From contig CAVVQV010000007.1 of assembly GCA_963750495.1 (NCBI GenBank), positions 1 through 64,000 of the forward strand: a DNA stretch of 64,000 nucleotides. The letters are read 5' to 3'. The DNA comes from JANLYC01 sp963750495. GTDB taxonomy: Bacteria; Actinomycetota; Actinomycetes; Propionibacteriales; Nocardioidaceae. The notes beneath the pieces were generated by a model. It saw nothing but the letters and a program-made list of their open reading frames with translations. It did no database searches and was not told the DNA's origin. A program made the translations under genes and the position numbers. Shown here one piece after another: positions 24,312 to 32,991 of this stretch. How positions within the stretch are numbered: position 1 is the stretch's first letter; every line of letters begins with the position of its first letter.

Positions 24312-25516
24312 CGTCGATCACCCGGTGCTGCGGCGATCCCGGCCGCCCGTGCCCGCTCGACAGCAGGAGGCAACGCCTCGATCAGCCGGTCGACGTCCGT
24401 CGGCGCCGACGTGTGCCCCAGGGAGAACCGCAGGGACGACCGCGCCATCGCCTCCGAACGGCCCATGGCGAGCAGGACGTGTGACGGCTGCGGAACACCG
24501 GCCGAACACGCCGACCCGGTCGAGCACTCGATGCCCTGGGCGTCGAGCAACATGAGCAAGGAGTCGCCTTCGCAGCCGGGGAACGAGATGTGGCTGTTTC
24601 CCGGCAGCCGCTGCCCGCTGGGTGCTCCGTTGACGATGGCCTCCGGTACGACCTCGAGCACCCGGCGTACGAGGTCGTCTCGGAGCTCGGTCAGCTGCAA
24701 CGCCCGCTCGGCCTGACCCTTGATCGCAAGCTCGGTGGCGCGGGCGAAGCCGACGATGGCCGGCGCGTCGATCGTTCCTGACCGGACATCACGTTCCTGA
24801 CCGCCGCCGTGCAGCAGGCTGACCAGCTCGGCCTCCTTGCGTAGCAGCAGCGCACCGACGCCGAACGGGCCGCCGACCTTGTGCCCGGTCACCGTCATCG
24901 CGTCGACACCGCTGGCTGCGAAGTCCAGCGGGACCTGTCCCATGGCCTGGACGGCATCGGTGTGCACGGGGATCCCGTGCGCTGCTGCCAGTGCGACCAC
25001 GTCGTCGATCGGCTGGAGGGTCCCGACCTCGTTGTTGGCCCACATCACCGTGATCAGCGCGACGGACTCCGGGTCTTGCTCGATCGACGCCTGGAGAGCC
25101 GCCAGGTCGAGCCTGCCGTCGGCGTCCACCGGAAGCAGCTCGACCTCACCGCCCTCGTCGGCAGCCATCCAATGCAGGGGGTCGAGCACGGCGTGGTGCT
25201 CGACGGTCGTCGACAACACGCGCACCCGCCGCGAGTCCTCGCGATGCCGCGCCCAGTAGAAACCCTTGATGGCCAGGTTGTCGGCCTCGGTACCGCCGGA
25301 CGTGAACACGATCTCGGAAGGTCGGGCTCCGAGTGCGGCAGCGATCGACTCCCGCGACTCCTCGACCACACGTCGTGCCCTGCGTCCCGATCCGTGCAAC
25401 GAGGATGCGTTGCCCAGACTGACCATCTGCTCAGCCATCGCCTCGACGACCTCGGGATAGATGGGGGTCGTGGCGGCGTGGTCGAGGTAGGCCACGGCCT
25501 GGTCGGAAGAAGTCAT
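24308..25516 (-). CDS. Cysteine desulfurase (IscS/NifS type)
   Basis: 402 residues, PLP enzyme that takes sulfur from cysteine. Family motifs: YLDHAATTPIYPEVVEAM, SGGTEADNLAIKG, the STTVEHHAVLDPL histidine that stacks on PLP, HTDAVQAMGQVP, PLP lysine in TVTGHKVGGPFG, and the catalytic Cys loop ECSTGSACSAG (near residue 335). Placed directly before mnmA with a 4-nt overlap, it most likely feeds tRNA thiolation, with other sulfur acceptors possible. Start ATG 25516. Confidence 0.95.
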   Translation of the reverse strand: MTSSDQAVAYLDHAATTPIYPEVVEAMAEQMVSLGNASSLHGSGRRARRVVEESRESIAAALGARPSEIVFTSGGTEADNLAIKGFYWARHREDSRRVRVLSTTVEHHAVLDPLHWMAADEGGEVELLPVDADGRLDLAALQASIEQDPESVALITVMWANNEVGTLQPIDDVVALAAAHGIPVHTDAVQAMGQVPLDFAASGVDAMTVTGHKVGGPFGVGALLLRKEAELVSLLHGGGQERDVRSGTIDAPAIVGFARATELAIKGQAERALQLTELRDDLVRRVLEVVPEAIVNGAPSGQRLPGNSHISFPGCEGDSLLMLLDAQGIECSTGSACSAGVPQPSHVLLAMGRSEAMARSSLRFSLGHTSAPTDVDRLIEALPPAVERARAAGIAAAPGDRR

Positions 25517-25597
25517 TGCGCTTCCCAGGATAAGGCCTCGGGGCCGGGAGATCCGTCGTCAGGACTCTGCAGCCCCCTCCAGGGCCATGACAGCGCG

Positions 25598-26227
25598 TCA
25601 GAAGACCTTGGCGAGGTCGGCCACCTCTGCGTGGGCGATGGCCCGCTGGGTGACCGCGTCCGCTGTCACGAGGTTGGGCCGGAACTCCGCTTCCGACACG
25701 TCCTCGACGCCGGCCCAGACCAGCCAGTCGCGCAGGTAGGTGGACTGGAAGTCGCTGCCGAACGCCGGGGCCAGGCCGCGGCCGTAGACCGCGCTGGTGT
25801 AGAGCACGGCCGCCTTCTTGCCGTGCAAGCGACCGGTGTACCCCCGCTGAGCGTCGAAGTCGAAGAGGTATCCCGGCTGCGAGATCACGTCGATCAACTG
25901 CTTGAGGATGTAGGGAATGCCGTGGTTCCACATGGGGACGCTGAAGAGGTAGCTGTCGGCGGCGGCGAACCGCTCGAAGGTCTCGATGGCCCTCGCCCAG
26001 GGCGCTGCCAGTTCACCTGACGGGTCCTCTCCTGCGAAGACGGCCATCTTGGCCCGCACGGCGCCCCGACCGAAGTCCGGCAGCGAACCGTCCCACAGGT
26101 CGAAGGTCTCCACCTCGACCTCCGGGTGGACACGCGTGTACTGCTCGATGAAGGTGGCGGCCAGAGCGAGTGACTCCGACTCCTCCGGTCCCCGTGGCGA
26201 TGACGAGATGTGCAGCAAGGTGGTCAT
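25598..26227 (-). CDS. FMN-dependent NADH-azoreductase/quinone reductase family protein
   Basis: 209 residues with a flavodoxin-like fold. LLHISSSPRGPEESESLALA is the phosphate loop for FMN. SYLFSVPMWNHGIPYILKQL and the GKKAAVLYTSAVYGRG block match AcpD/azoR proteins. It reduces quinones or azo compounds with NAD(P)H through FMN. It diverges from a TetR gene. A good promoter (TTGGAC, 16 bp, TATAGT) has its -10 inside a 14-bp palindrome, so it is probably repressed by that TetR and induced by an electrophile or quinone. Confidence 0.92.
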   Translation of the reverse strand: MTTLLHISSSPRGPEESESLALAATFIEQYTRVHPEVEVETFDLWDGSLPDFGRGAVRAKMAVFAGEDPSGELAAPWARAIETFERFAAADSYLFSVPMWNHGIPYILKQLIDVISQPGYLFDFDAQRGYTGRLHGKKAAVLYTSAVYGRGLAPAFGSDFQSTYLRDWLVWAGVEDVSEAEFRPNLVTADAVTQRAIAHAEVADLAKVF

Positions 26228-26256
26228 GTCAGTTTTCCTTTCGATGCTCTCGCAAC

Positions 26257-26305
26257 CGGACTATAGTCCGCTTATGGCTTGGTCCAACGAACTGGACTAG
26301 AGTCC
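26257..26305. promoter_or_regulatory. Two TetR operators over divergent promoters
   Basis: CGGACTATAGTCCG (26257-26270) is a perfect palindrome. GGACTAGAGTCC (26294-26305) has the same GGACT/AGTCC arms. Their centres are 36 bp apart. On the minus strand TTGGAC (26287-26282) and TATAGT (26265-26260) form a promoter for the azoreductase with its -10 inside the first palindrome. TAGAGT (26298-26303) could be the tetR -10 inside the second. Confidence 0.7.
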
Positions 26306-26336
26306 GTATTCCCGAGGTCTACGAAAGGTTTGCCAG

Positions 26337-26945
26337 GTGCCGGACACGCGCAGACAGCTCCCCGTGCTCGACGTCGGCGTCCGTACCGAACGGGCGGATG
26401 CGGCGAGGAACCGGAAGAACGTGCTGGATGCGGCGCGTGCCCTGTTCCGGGTCCACGGGATGCAAGCGCTGACGATGGACCAGGTGGCGGCGGCGGCCGG
26501 AGTCGGCAAGGGGACCGTCTACCGACGATTCGGCGACAGGTCCGGCCTGGCTGCGGCTCTCCTCGACGACGTCGAGAGCACCCTGCAGGGCTCCCTGCTA
26601 TCGGGTGCGCCGCCGCTCGGTCCCGGGGCTGCGCCGGTGGAGCGGTTAGTCGCGTTCGTGCGGGCCTACCTCCGGCTGCTCGACGACAACCGTGAGCTGG
26701 TGCTCGTCTCACAGACGGCAGCCGTCGGCGCCCGGTTCAGGATCGGCTCGCATCGCTTGTGGCACCTGCATGTCCGCACCCTGCTCGCCGAGGCCGGTGC
26801 TGCCGACCCGGACATCCGCGCGGACGTCTTGCTGGCCGCGCTCACGGCCGAGCAGCTCCAGCACTGGCAGGACGACCGGGGGCTCAGCAGGCGCCGTCTC
26901 CACGGGTCGCTCGAACGACTGTGCAACGCCTTGTCAGAGGCCTGA
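26337..26945 (+). CDS. TetR-family transcriptional repressor
   Basis: 202 residues, GTG start at 26337. The N-terminal helix-turn-helix is clear: NRKNVLDAARALFRVHGMQA and DQVAAAAGVGKGTVYRRFGD (about 30-65). The C-terminal ligand-binding domain (about 75-200) is of the AcrR type, ending near QHWQDDRGLSRRRLHGSLER. It sits divergent to the azoreductase with two matching operators between them, so it most likely represses both genes. Overlaps the convergent nucleotidyltransferase gene by 12 nt. Confidence 0.93.
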   Translation: MPDTRRQLPVLDVGVRTERADAARNRKNVLDAARALFRVHGMQALTMDQVAAAAGVGKGTVYRRFGDRSGLAAALLDDVESTLQGSLLSGAPPLGPGAAPVERLVAFVRAYLRLLDDNRELVLVSQTAAVGARFRIGSHRLWHLHVRTLLAEAGAADPDIRADVLLAALTAEQLQHWQDDRGLSRRRLHGSLERLCNALSEA

Positions 26946-27620
26946 GCCTTGCTGGAGCCGCGACAGCCAGGCATGGCCGGGGTGCACGCGGCCCAGGAAG
27001 GCGCGCAACCACGTGGACTGTTCGGCGTCCAGCAACGGAAGTGCCGCCTCGAGGTCCGCTCGGTCCTTCGGCCGGTCCAACCTGGCCTTGAAGGCCAGCG
27101 TGATCTCCGGGTTGAGGTACCGGATTCCGTCCTTGGTGAACGTGATCTCACCCAGAGGCGCGTCCCACGTCGGCTCCCGGCGGTTGACCCAGCGCCCGTC
27201 CCTGTCAGGGTTCACGACGCAGTCGGCGACCCACGGTGCCAGCGCATGCTCCCGGATCCAGACCTGGTCGGAGGTGTCCGGCAGGACGAGTCGGTCGTCG
27301 AACAGCGGGGTCAGCCCACCGCCTGCCGCCCAGACGTCGTAGGTGCCGGCGAAGGCGCGGACGAGCTCGGGAACGTCCCGACGCCACAGCGAGACGTCGA
27401 TGTCCTCGTGTGGACGCGGAACGCCGGTGAACGCCTCGATGCTCCAGCCACCCGCGATCCACCACTCCAGCCCGGTCGCGTCGAAGACGGGTCTGGCCTG
27501 CTGAGGGGTGAACGCGGCCCACGGTCCGTAGCGCCGTTGGAACTCGAGCTCGTCGTCGGACAGGTCGTCGGCGTACGACGCTCGGCCCGTGTTGAGCTGC
27601 GTGGCATCGGCTCCGGTCAC
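26934..27620 (-). CDS. Nucleotidyltransferase-fold protein (aminoglycoside adenylyltransferase-like)
   Basis: 228 residues. The motif WWIAGGWSIEAFTGVPRPHE followed by DIDVSLWRRD (about 53-82) is the GG(W)-x-D-x-D metal site of the ANT(2'')/LinB-type nucleotidyltransferase group. The rest (VWIREHALAPWVADCVVNPD and YLNPEITLAFKARLDRPKDR) fits the same group. Whether it modifies an antibiotic is not shown. Many chromosomal members have unknown substrates. Its 3' end overlaps tetR. Confidence 0.75.
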   Translation of the reverse strand: MTGADATQLNTGRASYADDLSDDELEFQRRYGPWAAFTPQQARPVFDATGLEWWIAGGWSIEAFTGVPRPHEDIDVSLWRRDVPELVRAFAGTYDVWAAGGGLTPLFDDRLVLPDTSDQVWIREHALAPWVADCVVNPDRDGRWVNRREPTWDAPLGEITFTKDGIRYLNPEITLAFKARLDRPKDRADLEAALPLLDAEQSTWLRAFLGRVHPGHAWLSRLQQGSGL

Positions 27621-27725
27621 GACCTGAGGCTAGTCCTCGAGAACGGCTCCGACTGCAGCCGAGCCACCTCTCGTGGCGGCGGAGCGACAGTTTCGGTCCC
27701 GCGCGGCGCGGGTACGATACGTCCC

Positions 27726-28037
27726 ATGGTGCAGGGGCGCTGGGACGTGACAGCACGGGTCCGGGCTGTGCTCATCAGCATGGTAGGAACCACCCTCGCC
27801 GTCGTGTTTGCCACGCTGCTCACGACCGGGTCCGACATGCCGACGATGTTTGCCCTGGTCGTCGTGTCGTTGACACTCGTGCCCTTGGTTCGGCTCGGTC
27901 ACCGCCTCGTCGACCGCACGGTCGGCCAGACCCCTGCGTTGCTCCTGTCGATGGGCGACGCGTCGCCGGTGTGGGCCGCACGCCTGACCGACCTCACGCA
28001 CCACCCGCTACGGCCGCGCGCTCCTGAGCTGGCCTGA
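27726..28037 (+). CDS. Small membrane protein, YidC-linked (DUF6412-like)
   Basis: 103 residues from ATG 27726. Two hydrophobic segments, ISMVGTTLAVVFATLLTTGS and FALVVVSLTLVPLVRLGHRL, are followed by a basic tail ending in HHPLRPRAPELA. A TACGAT hexamer 7 nt before the ATG suggests a leaderless message. A small protein of this plan is often found just upstream of a YidC paralogue in actinobacteria, as here (56-nt gap). The family assignment is from memory of this context and is tentative. The frame is open far upstream but is antisense to the preceding gene there. Confidence 0.65.
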   Translation: MVQGRWDVTARVRAVLISMVGTTLAVVFATLLTTGSDMPTMFALVVVSLTLVPLVRLGHRLVDRTVGQTPALLLSMGDASPVWAARLTDLTHHPLRPRAPELA

Positions 28038-28093
28038 GCTCGCCTCGAGCGAGCCAAGGCCAATCGATCCCCCTCCATCTCAGGAGTAAACCC

Positions 28094-28894
28094 ATGCCCA
28101 CCTTTCTCAACCCCTTGTCGCACGTGCTCGCCGCTGTCGTGGCCACCGCCCATGCCGGCCTGACCTCACTCGGTGCTGATCCCTCGTCCGGCATCACCTG
28201 GCTGCTGTGCATCGCTGCCGTGGTAGCCGCCGTGCGCCTGGCCCTGCTGCCGCTGGCCGTGCATGGCGTCCGACTCGCCCACGCCTCGGCCCGGGCACGA
28301 CCGCAGCTGCAGGAGCTTGCCAAGCGGTACCGCCGGCGCACGGACGCCGAGAGCCTCCGCGCCGTCCGCGACGAACGGCGGCGTATCGCTGCCGATCACC
28401 AGGTGTCACGGCTGGGGTGCCTACCGCTTCTGGTGCAGCTTCCCATCTGGTTGGCGCTCTACCACCTGCTGGCCGACGTTGCTGCGGGCGTTCCCGTGGG
28501 TGCGATGAGTACCGAGCTGGTCGCGTCACTGGGCGCGGCCACCCTGCTGGGGGTGCCACTGGCCGAACGCGGCTACCTCGGCGCCGGGTGGATGCACCTG
28601 GCCGTGGTCGCGTCGCTGGCCGGCACGGCAGCAGCACTTGCTTTCTTCACCCAGAAGTACCTGGTCACTCCGAACACCGTGCTGACTGACGTGCCCGAGG
28701 CTCTGAGCCGGATCCACCACCTGATGCCGGCGATCTCGGCGTTCGGCCTGGTGGTCGCCGGAGGTGTCGTTCCGGTGGCGCTGCTCGTCTACTGGGTGTG
28801 CAACGCATGCTGGACGCTGGCACAGTCCGCGGTCGTCTGGCGCTGGTTCCCCACACCGGGATCTCCCGCGGCACTTCGGGTGGGCGGCAGCTGA
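28094..28894 (+). CDS. YidC/Oxa1-family membrane protein insertase paralogue
   Basis: 266 residues. TM1 ITWLLCIAAVVAAVRLALLP carries the conserved arginine of the hydrophilic groove. Next is a charged cytoplasmic hairpin, RPQLQELAKRYRRRTDAESL. Then GCLPLLVQLPIWLALYHLLA (TM2, typical CLPLLVQ-P pattern) and three more helices, ending LLVYWVCNACWTLAQSAVVW. It lacks the long basic tail of the main YidC and is shorter than it, so it is probably an accessory copy. Forms an operon with the 103-residue membrane protein. Confidence 0.88.
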   Translation: MPTFLNPLSHVLAAVVATAHAGLTSLGADPSSGITWLLCIAAVVAAVRLALLPLAVHGVRLAHASARARPQLQELAKRYRRRTDAESLRAVRDERRRIAADHQVSRLGCLPLLVQLPIWLALYHLLADVAAGVPVGAMSTELVASLGAATLLGVPLAERGYLGAGWMHLAVVASLAGTAAALAFFTQKYLVTPNTVLTDVPEALSRIHHLMPAISAFGLVVAGGVVPVALLVYWVCNACWTLAQSAVVWRWFPTPGSPAALRVGGS

Positions 28895-28900
28895 CGCCCG

Positions 28901-30151
28901 CTAGATGACGAGCCCGAGCGCCAGGACCAGCACGAGACCGCTCACGGACACGACCGTCTCCATGATCGACCAGGACTTCAGGGTCTGGACGACGTTCATT
29001 CCGAAGTACTCCTTGACGAGCCAGAACCCGGCGTCGTTGACGTGGCTGAAGAACAGCGAGCCGGAGCCGATGGCCAGGACGAGCAGGGACGTGTGCGTGT
29101 GAGAGAGACCACCCGCGACGTCCGCCAGGATCCCGGAGGCGGTGATCGTGGCGACGGTGGCCGATCCTGTCGCCAACCGGATGAGCACCGCAACGAACCA
29201 CGCCAGGAACAGCGGCGACAAGGTGCTCCCCTCCACCGCGTTCTTGGTCACGTCGGAGATCCCCGAGTCGGACAGCACCTGCTTGAACCCGCCGCCCGCC
29301 GCGACGATGAACGTGATCGAGGCGATCGGAGGCAGCGCCTTCTCGATCGAGGTGCCGAGCTCGCGCATCGTCTGGCCGATCGCGAGCCCGAGCGTCCCCA
29401 TCGCCACGAGGACAGCAACCAGCAGAGCCACCAGCGGCGTACCGATGAAGTCCAGGATCACCCGTCCCGTCGCTCTCGCTCACGCGCTCGAAGAGGTGTG
29501 GTGCACCGATCGGAACCCACCGCGACGCGAACCTGCTGAAGACCGGGCCGGTCAGCGCGACCGTCGGTATGGCTACGAGGATGCCGAGACCCAGCGTCAG
29601 CCCGAGGTCGGCTCCCACAGCGTCGACCGCGATGAGCGGACCCGGGTGAGGTGGCACGAGCCCGTGCATGGCCGAGAGGCCGGCGAGGGTCGGGATGCCG
29701 ATCTGCATCAGGGGCAGCCCGGAGCGCCGGGTGACCAGCAGGATCACCGGGATCAGCATCACGAGACCGATCTCGAACAACATCGGCAGCCCGATGAGCG
29801 CCCCCACCACGGCCATCGCCCACGGCAGCGCCCGGTTGGACGCCCGCCCCACGATCGTGTCGACGATCTGGTCGGCTCCACCGGAGTCGACGAGCAGCCT
29901 TCCTAGCATCGCCCCCAGGGCGATCAGCAGCCCGACACCGGCAACGGTGTCGCCGACCCCAGACGAGAAGCTCGCCAAGGTGTCGTTGAGGTTCGCGCCG
30001 GCGACCGCACCGACGACGAGCGCACCAGCGTCAGGCCGAGCAAGGGATGCAGCTTGACCACGGTCACCAGCACCACGAGGACGGCGATCCCGAGCAGGGC
30101 GGCGGTCACGAGCTGGGCGTCGCCGGCGTTGCTCCCGGCGGCGAGGAGCAC
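28901..30151 (-). pseudogene. gntP: GntP-family gluconate permease, disrupted
   Basis: Three pieces in two frames. Piece 1 from GTG 30151: VTAALLGIAVLVVLVTVVKL to HPLLGLTL, then a one-base loss near 30025 (CTGGTGCG where CTGGGTGCG would restore GALVVGAVAGANL). Piece 2: ASFSSGVGDTVAGVGLLIAL through GPVFSRFASRWVPIGAPHLF. Piece 3 starts near 29461: LDFIGTPLVALLVAVLVAMG to the normal C-terminus (SHVNDAGFWLVKEYFGMN). Between pieces 2 and 3 the frame shifts again. About 40-50 residues that form a membrane segment in GntP/GntU relatives are missing. Two frameshifts plus a deletion make a working permease unlikely. Next to intact gntK. Confidence 0.8.
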
Positions 30152-30172
30152 AGTGCCACTGGTCAGCGGGTC

Positions 30173-30727
30173 TCAGTCACGTTCGTCTCCGGTGCGGGGG
30201 TTCAGGGTGTTCAGGGTGCGCAGGAAGTCACGGACGATGTCATCGGGCGGCTGGGCGGCGGACTCGACAACGGCCCGCTCGTGCAGGTGGGGCGGCTCGA
30301 GGGTCGCCAGCTGGGAGCCGACCAGGGTGGCCGGCATGAAGTGGTGGGGGCGATCCGTGAGCCGCTGGCGGATCAGCTCAGGATCGCCCTCGAGGTAGAG
30401 GAACCACGTGGTCGGCGCCTGTGCGCGGATCGCGTCGCGATAGCTGAGCTTGAGTGCGGAGCAGGTGACGACGGCACCGGCTGCAGAGCACTCGGCCAGC
30501 CAGCTCCCGATGGCGTCGAGCCAGGGCCATCGGTCCTCGTCCACGAGCGGGACGCCGTCGGACATCTTGGCGATGTTCGCGGGTGGGTGGAACTCGTCGG
30601 CGTCGGCAAAGGGAACCCCGAGGCGTTCGGCCAGCAGCTTCCCGACCGTGGTCTTGCCCACGCCCGAGACCCCCATCACGACGACGAGTGGACCGCCGTC
30701 GTCCGGTTCCTGGGCAGCCGGGCGCAT
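30173..30727 (-). CDS. gntK: Gluconokinase
   Basis: 184 residues. Phosphorylates gluconate to 6-phosphogluconate for the pentose phosphate route. The Walker A motif MGVSGVGKTTVGKLLAERLG lies near 18-37, then DADEFHPPANIAKMSDGVPL (the substrate-site HP..N..KM block), LVDEDRWPWLDAIGSWL, TCSALKLSYRDAIR and MPATLVGSQLATLEPP. All match GntK/IdnK. The ATG is at 30727. The downstream permease gene is broken, so gluconate must enter another way or the kinase serves internal gluconate. Confidence 0.95.
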   Translation of the reverse strand: MRPAAQEPDDGGPLVVVMGVSGVGKTTVGKLLAERLGVPFADADEFHPPANIAKMSDGVPLVDEDRWPWLDAIGSWLAECSAAGAVVTCSALKLSYRDAIRAQAPTTWFLYLEGDPELIRQRLTDRPHHFMPATLVGSQLATLEPPHLHERAVVESAAQPPDDIVRDFLRTLNTLNPRTGDERD

Positions 30728-30931
30728 GACAAGACCTTTCTTCGGGGCAGGACCCGTGCGACGTACCCGCGGATGCCGTTGCTATTCAGTCCGTCGCCCG
30801 AGCGCCCCGAAATCACTTGCCTACGGCTGCTCCCTGACGGCAAACTCTTCCCATCATGTGGATCTGACCTCCGTCCTGCTCGTGCCGCGGCCTGCCCGGC
30901 GAGCTGACCGACTGCGTCCTTGGTGGTCCCC

Positions 30932-32548
30932 ATGCCGGATCTTTCCTTCCTGTCGGCGAGCGACGTCTCGAAGACTTACGCCGACCGCGTCGTCCTCGAC
31001 GGCGTCGACCTGCTGGCCCAGCGCGGCCAACCGCTCGGTCTCGTCGGTGAGAACGGCGTCGGGAAGTCGACGCTCCTGCGCATCGTCGTCGGGCTCGAGA
31101 GTGCCGACTCCGGTGAGCTCGTGGTGCCGGCCGACCTCGGCTTTCTCACCCAGGACCCGGAGTTCGCCCCAGGCGCCACCGTCGCCGACGTCCTGGCCGA
31201 CGTGTTGGCTCCCCTGCACGACGCGGTACGCAGCGTGGAGTCCCTGGCCGAGCGGCTGACCGGCCCCGACCCGGGCGAGGTGGCCGAGGACTACGCCACC
31301 ACGCTGGAGTGGGCGCAGCGTCATGACGCCTGGGATGCCGACCGCCGCGCGGACGTGGCCCGTGCCCGGCTCGGCATCGGTGACGTCGAACGCGACCGGC
31401 CCGTGACGGCGATGTCAGGTGGTCAGCGGACGCGGCTTGCGCTGGCTGCCCTGGTGGTCCGGCAGCCCGACTGCATCATCCTCGACGAGCCGACCAACCA
31501 TCTCGACGAGCAGGCGATCGAGTTCCTCGAGTCGTTCCTCGTGTCTACGCCGGGAGTCGTCGTGATCGCCAGCCACGACAGGGTCTTCCTCGACCGCGTG
31601 TGCACGGTGATCGTCGACCTCGACGCCAGCCACTTCGGCGTCGACGGCGACGGTGGCAACCGTTTCACGGGCGGGTTCAGCGACTATCTCGAGCACAAGC
31701 GCCGGGCGAGACTGCGGTGGGAACGCGCGTTCCTCGACCAGCGAGAGCAGCTGACCGGGCTGCGGGCCGCGACGCGCACCACGGCGCGGCAGGTCGCGCA
31801 CAACCGTGCGCCGCGGGACAACGACAAGTACATCTACAACTTCAAGGGCAGCAACGTCGCGGCCACGGTCAGCCGTCGGGTTCGTAACACCGAACAACGC
31901 ATCGCGGCGATCGAGCGTGACCTGATCCCGAAGCCGCCTCGACCCATCAGCTTCACCGGCGCGTTGACCGGTCGGAACGCTCAGAACGGGCTGGCGGTCT
32001 TCGTCCGCGACCTGCGCGTCGACGGCAGGCTGACGCTCGATCGTCTCGATGTCGTGGCCGGGGAACATCTGCTCGTGACCGGTGCCAACGGGTCTGGCAA
32101 GTCGACCCTGCTCGGGGTGCTCGCCCAGACGGTCGCCCCGGACGCAGGTCAGGCTGTCGTCACGGCACGACGCGTGGGCCGACTCGAGCAGGACGTGGTC
32201 TTCCCCCGTCCGCACCGGACCCCACACCAGGTGTACGACGACGCAACGGGATCGCCGGTGTCTCTGGGCGAGCTGGGCCTGCTGCATCAGCGCGACCTGG
32301 CCCGGCCGGTCGGGCGGCTCAGCGTCGGGCAGCAGCGTCGGTTGGCGCTCGCGATCCTGGTGGCCGGGAGGCCGGACGTCCTGCTGCTCGACGAACCGAC
32401 CAACCACATCTCCCTGGTGCTCGCCAGCGAGCTCGAGGACGCTCTCGGCCGGTCGCCAGGCACCATCATCGTCGCCAGTCATGACCGCTGGCTGCGGAAG
32501 GGCTGGGACGGACAGACCGTGCATCTCGAGCCCGCCGACCCGCGCTGA
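30932..32548 (+). CDS. ABC-F family ATPase (ribosome-protection type)
   Basis: 538 residues with two ATPase domains and no membrane segment. Walker A motifs are GENGVGKST (near 40) and GANGSGKST (near 385). Signatures are MSGGQRTRLALAAL and LSVGQQRRLALAIL. Walker B motifs are ILDEPTNHLDEQ and LLDEPTNHISLV. The long helical linker contains RDNDKYIYNFKGSNVAATVS, which resembles actinobacterial antibiotic-resistance members such as TlrC/OleB/VarM types. Such proteins bind the ribosomal E site and dislodge macrolides, lincosamides or streptogramins. The drug range here is unknown. ATG 30932 is preferred over the upstream GTG 30920. Nothing definite was found in the 204-nt leader. Confidence 0.88.
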   Translation: MPDLSFLSASDVSKTYADRVVLDGVDLLAQRGQPLGLVGENGVGKSTLLRIVVGLESADSGELVVPADLGFLTQDPEFAPGATVADVLADVLAPLHDAVRSVESLAERLTGPDPGEVAEDYATTLEWAQRHDAWDADRRADVARARLGIGDVERDRPVTAMSGGQRTRLALAALVVRQPDCIILDEPTNHLDEQAIEFLESFLVSTPGVVVIASHDRVFLDRVCTVIVDLDASHFGVDGDGGNRFTGGFSDYLEHKRRARLRWERAFLDQREQLTGLRAATRTTARQVAHNRAPRDNDKYIYNFKGSNVAATVSRRVRNTEQRIAAIERDLIPKPPRPISFTGALTGRNAQNGLAVFVRDLRVDGRLTLDRLDVVAGEHLLVTGANGSGKSTLLGVLAQTVAPDAGQAVVTARRVGRLEQDVVFPRPHRTPHQVYDDATGSPVSLGELGLLHQRDLARPVGRLSVGQQRRLALAILVAGRPDVLLLDEPTNHISLVLASELEDALGRSPGTIIVASHDRWLRKGWDGQTVHLEPADPR

Positions 32549-32606
32549 TCGGGTCTTGCGCAGCGGCCCGTCGGCGCCGGCCGAACACCACTGGCAGGAT
32601 GCTGGC

Positions 32607-32987
32607 ATGACGCGCGACGAGGTCATGCTGTGGGTGGAGACGTACGAGCGAGCCTGGCGCTCACAGGACGTCGAGTCCATCGAACGGCTCTTCACACCCT
32701 CGGCGGCCTACCTTCGTTCGCCGTACGACAAGCCGATGGTCGGCCATCCGGCCATCCGGGAGTTCTGGGTCGTCGACGACGACGGGTCGGTCTTTGCGAT
32801 GGCGGCCCGTGTGGTCGCGGTCGATGGCCTCGACGCCGTGGTACGGGTCAAGGTCGAGTACGGAGACCCGGTCCATCAGGAGTACCTCGACCTGTGGGTG
32901 CTCCGTTTCGCCGACGACGGCCGGGTCGAGCACTTCGAAGAATGGGCCTACTGGCCCGAGAAGCCGTACGCGGTCTCCGACGACTGA
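32607..32987 (+). CDS. SnoaL-like/NTF2-fold protein
   Basis: 126 residues from ATG 32607. The pattern VETYERAWRSQDVESIERLF then LRSPYDKPMVGHPAIREFWV is the alpha+beta barrel core of SnoaL-like proteins, which include polyketide cyclases, isomerases and many of unknown function. No catalytic His-Asp pair can be assigned with certainty. It follows the ABC-F gene by 58 nt and ends 4 nt from the convergent etfA stop. Confidence 0.8.
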   Translation: MTRDEVMLWVETYERAWRSQDVESIERLFTPSAAYLRSPYDKPMVGHPAIREFWVVDDDGSVFAMAARVVAVDGLDAVVRVKVEYGDPVHQEYLDLWVLRFADDGRVEHFEEWAYWPEKPYAVSDD

Positions 32988-32991
32988 CTAG

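Noticed and set aside
30856..30867. Three-codon ORF MWI before the ABC-F gene, possible resistance leader peptide
   Set aside because: Far too short to separate from chance, and I could not find a convincing terminator/antiterminator pair downstream.
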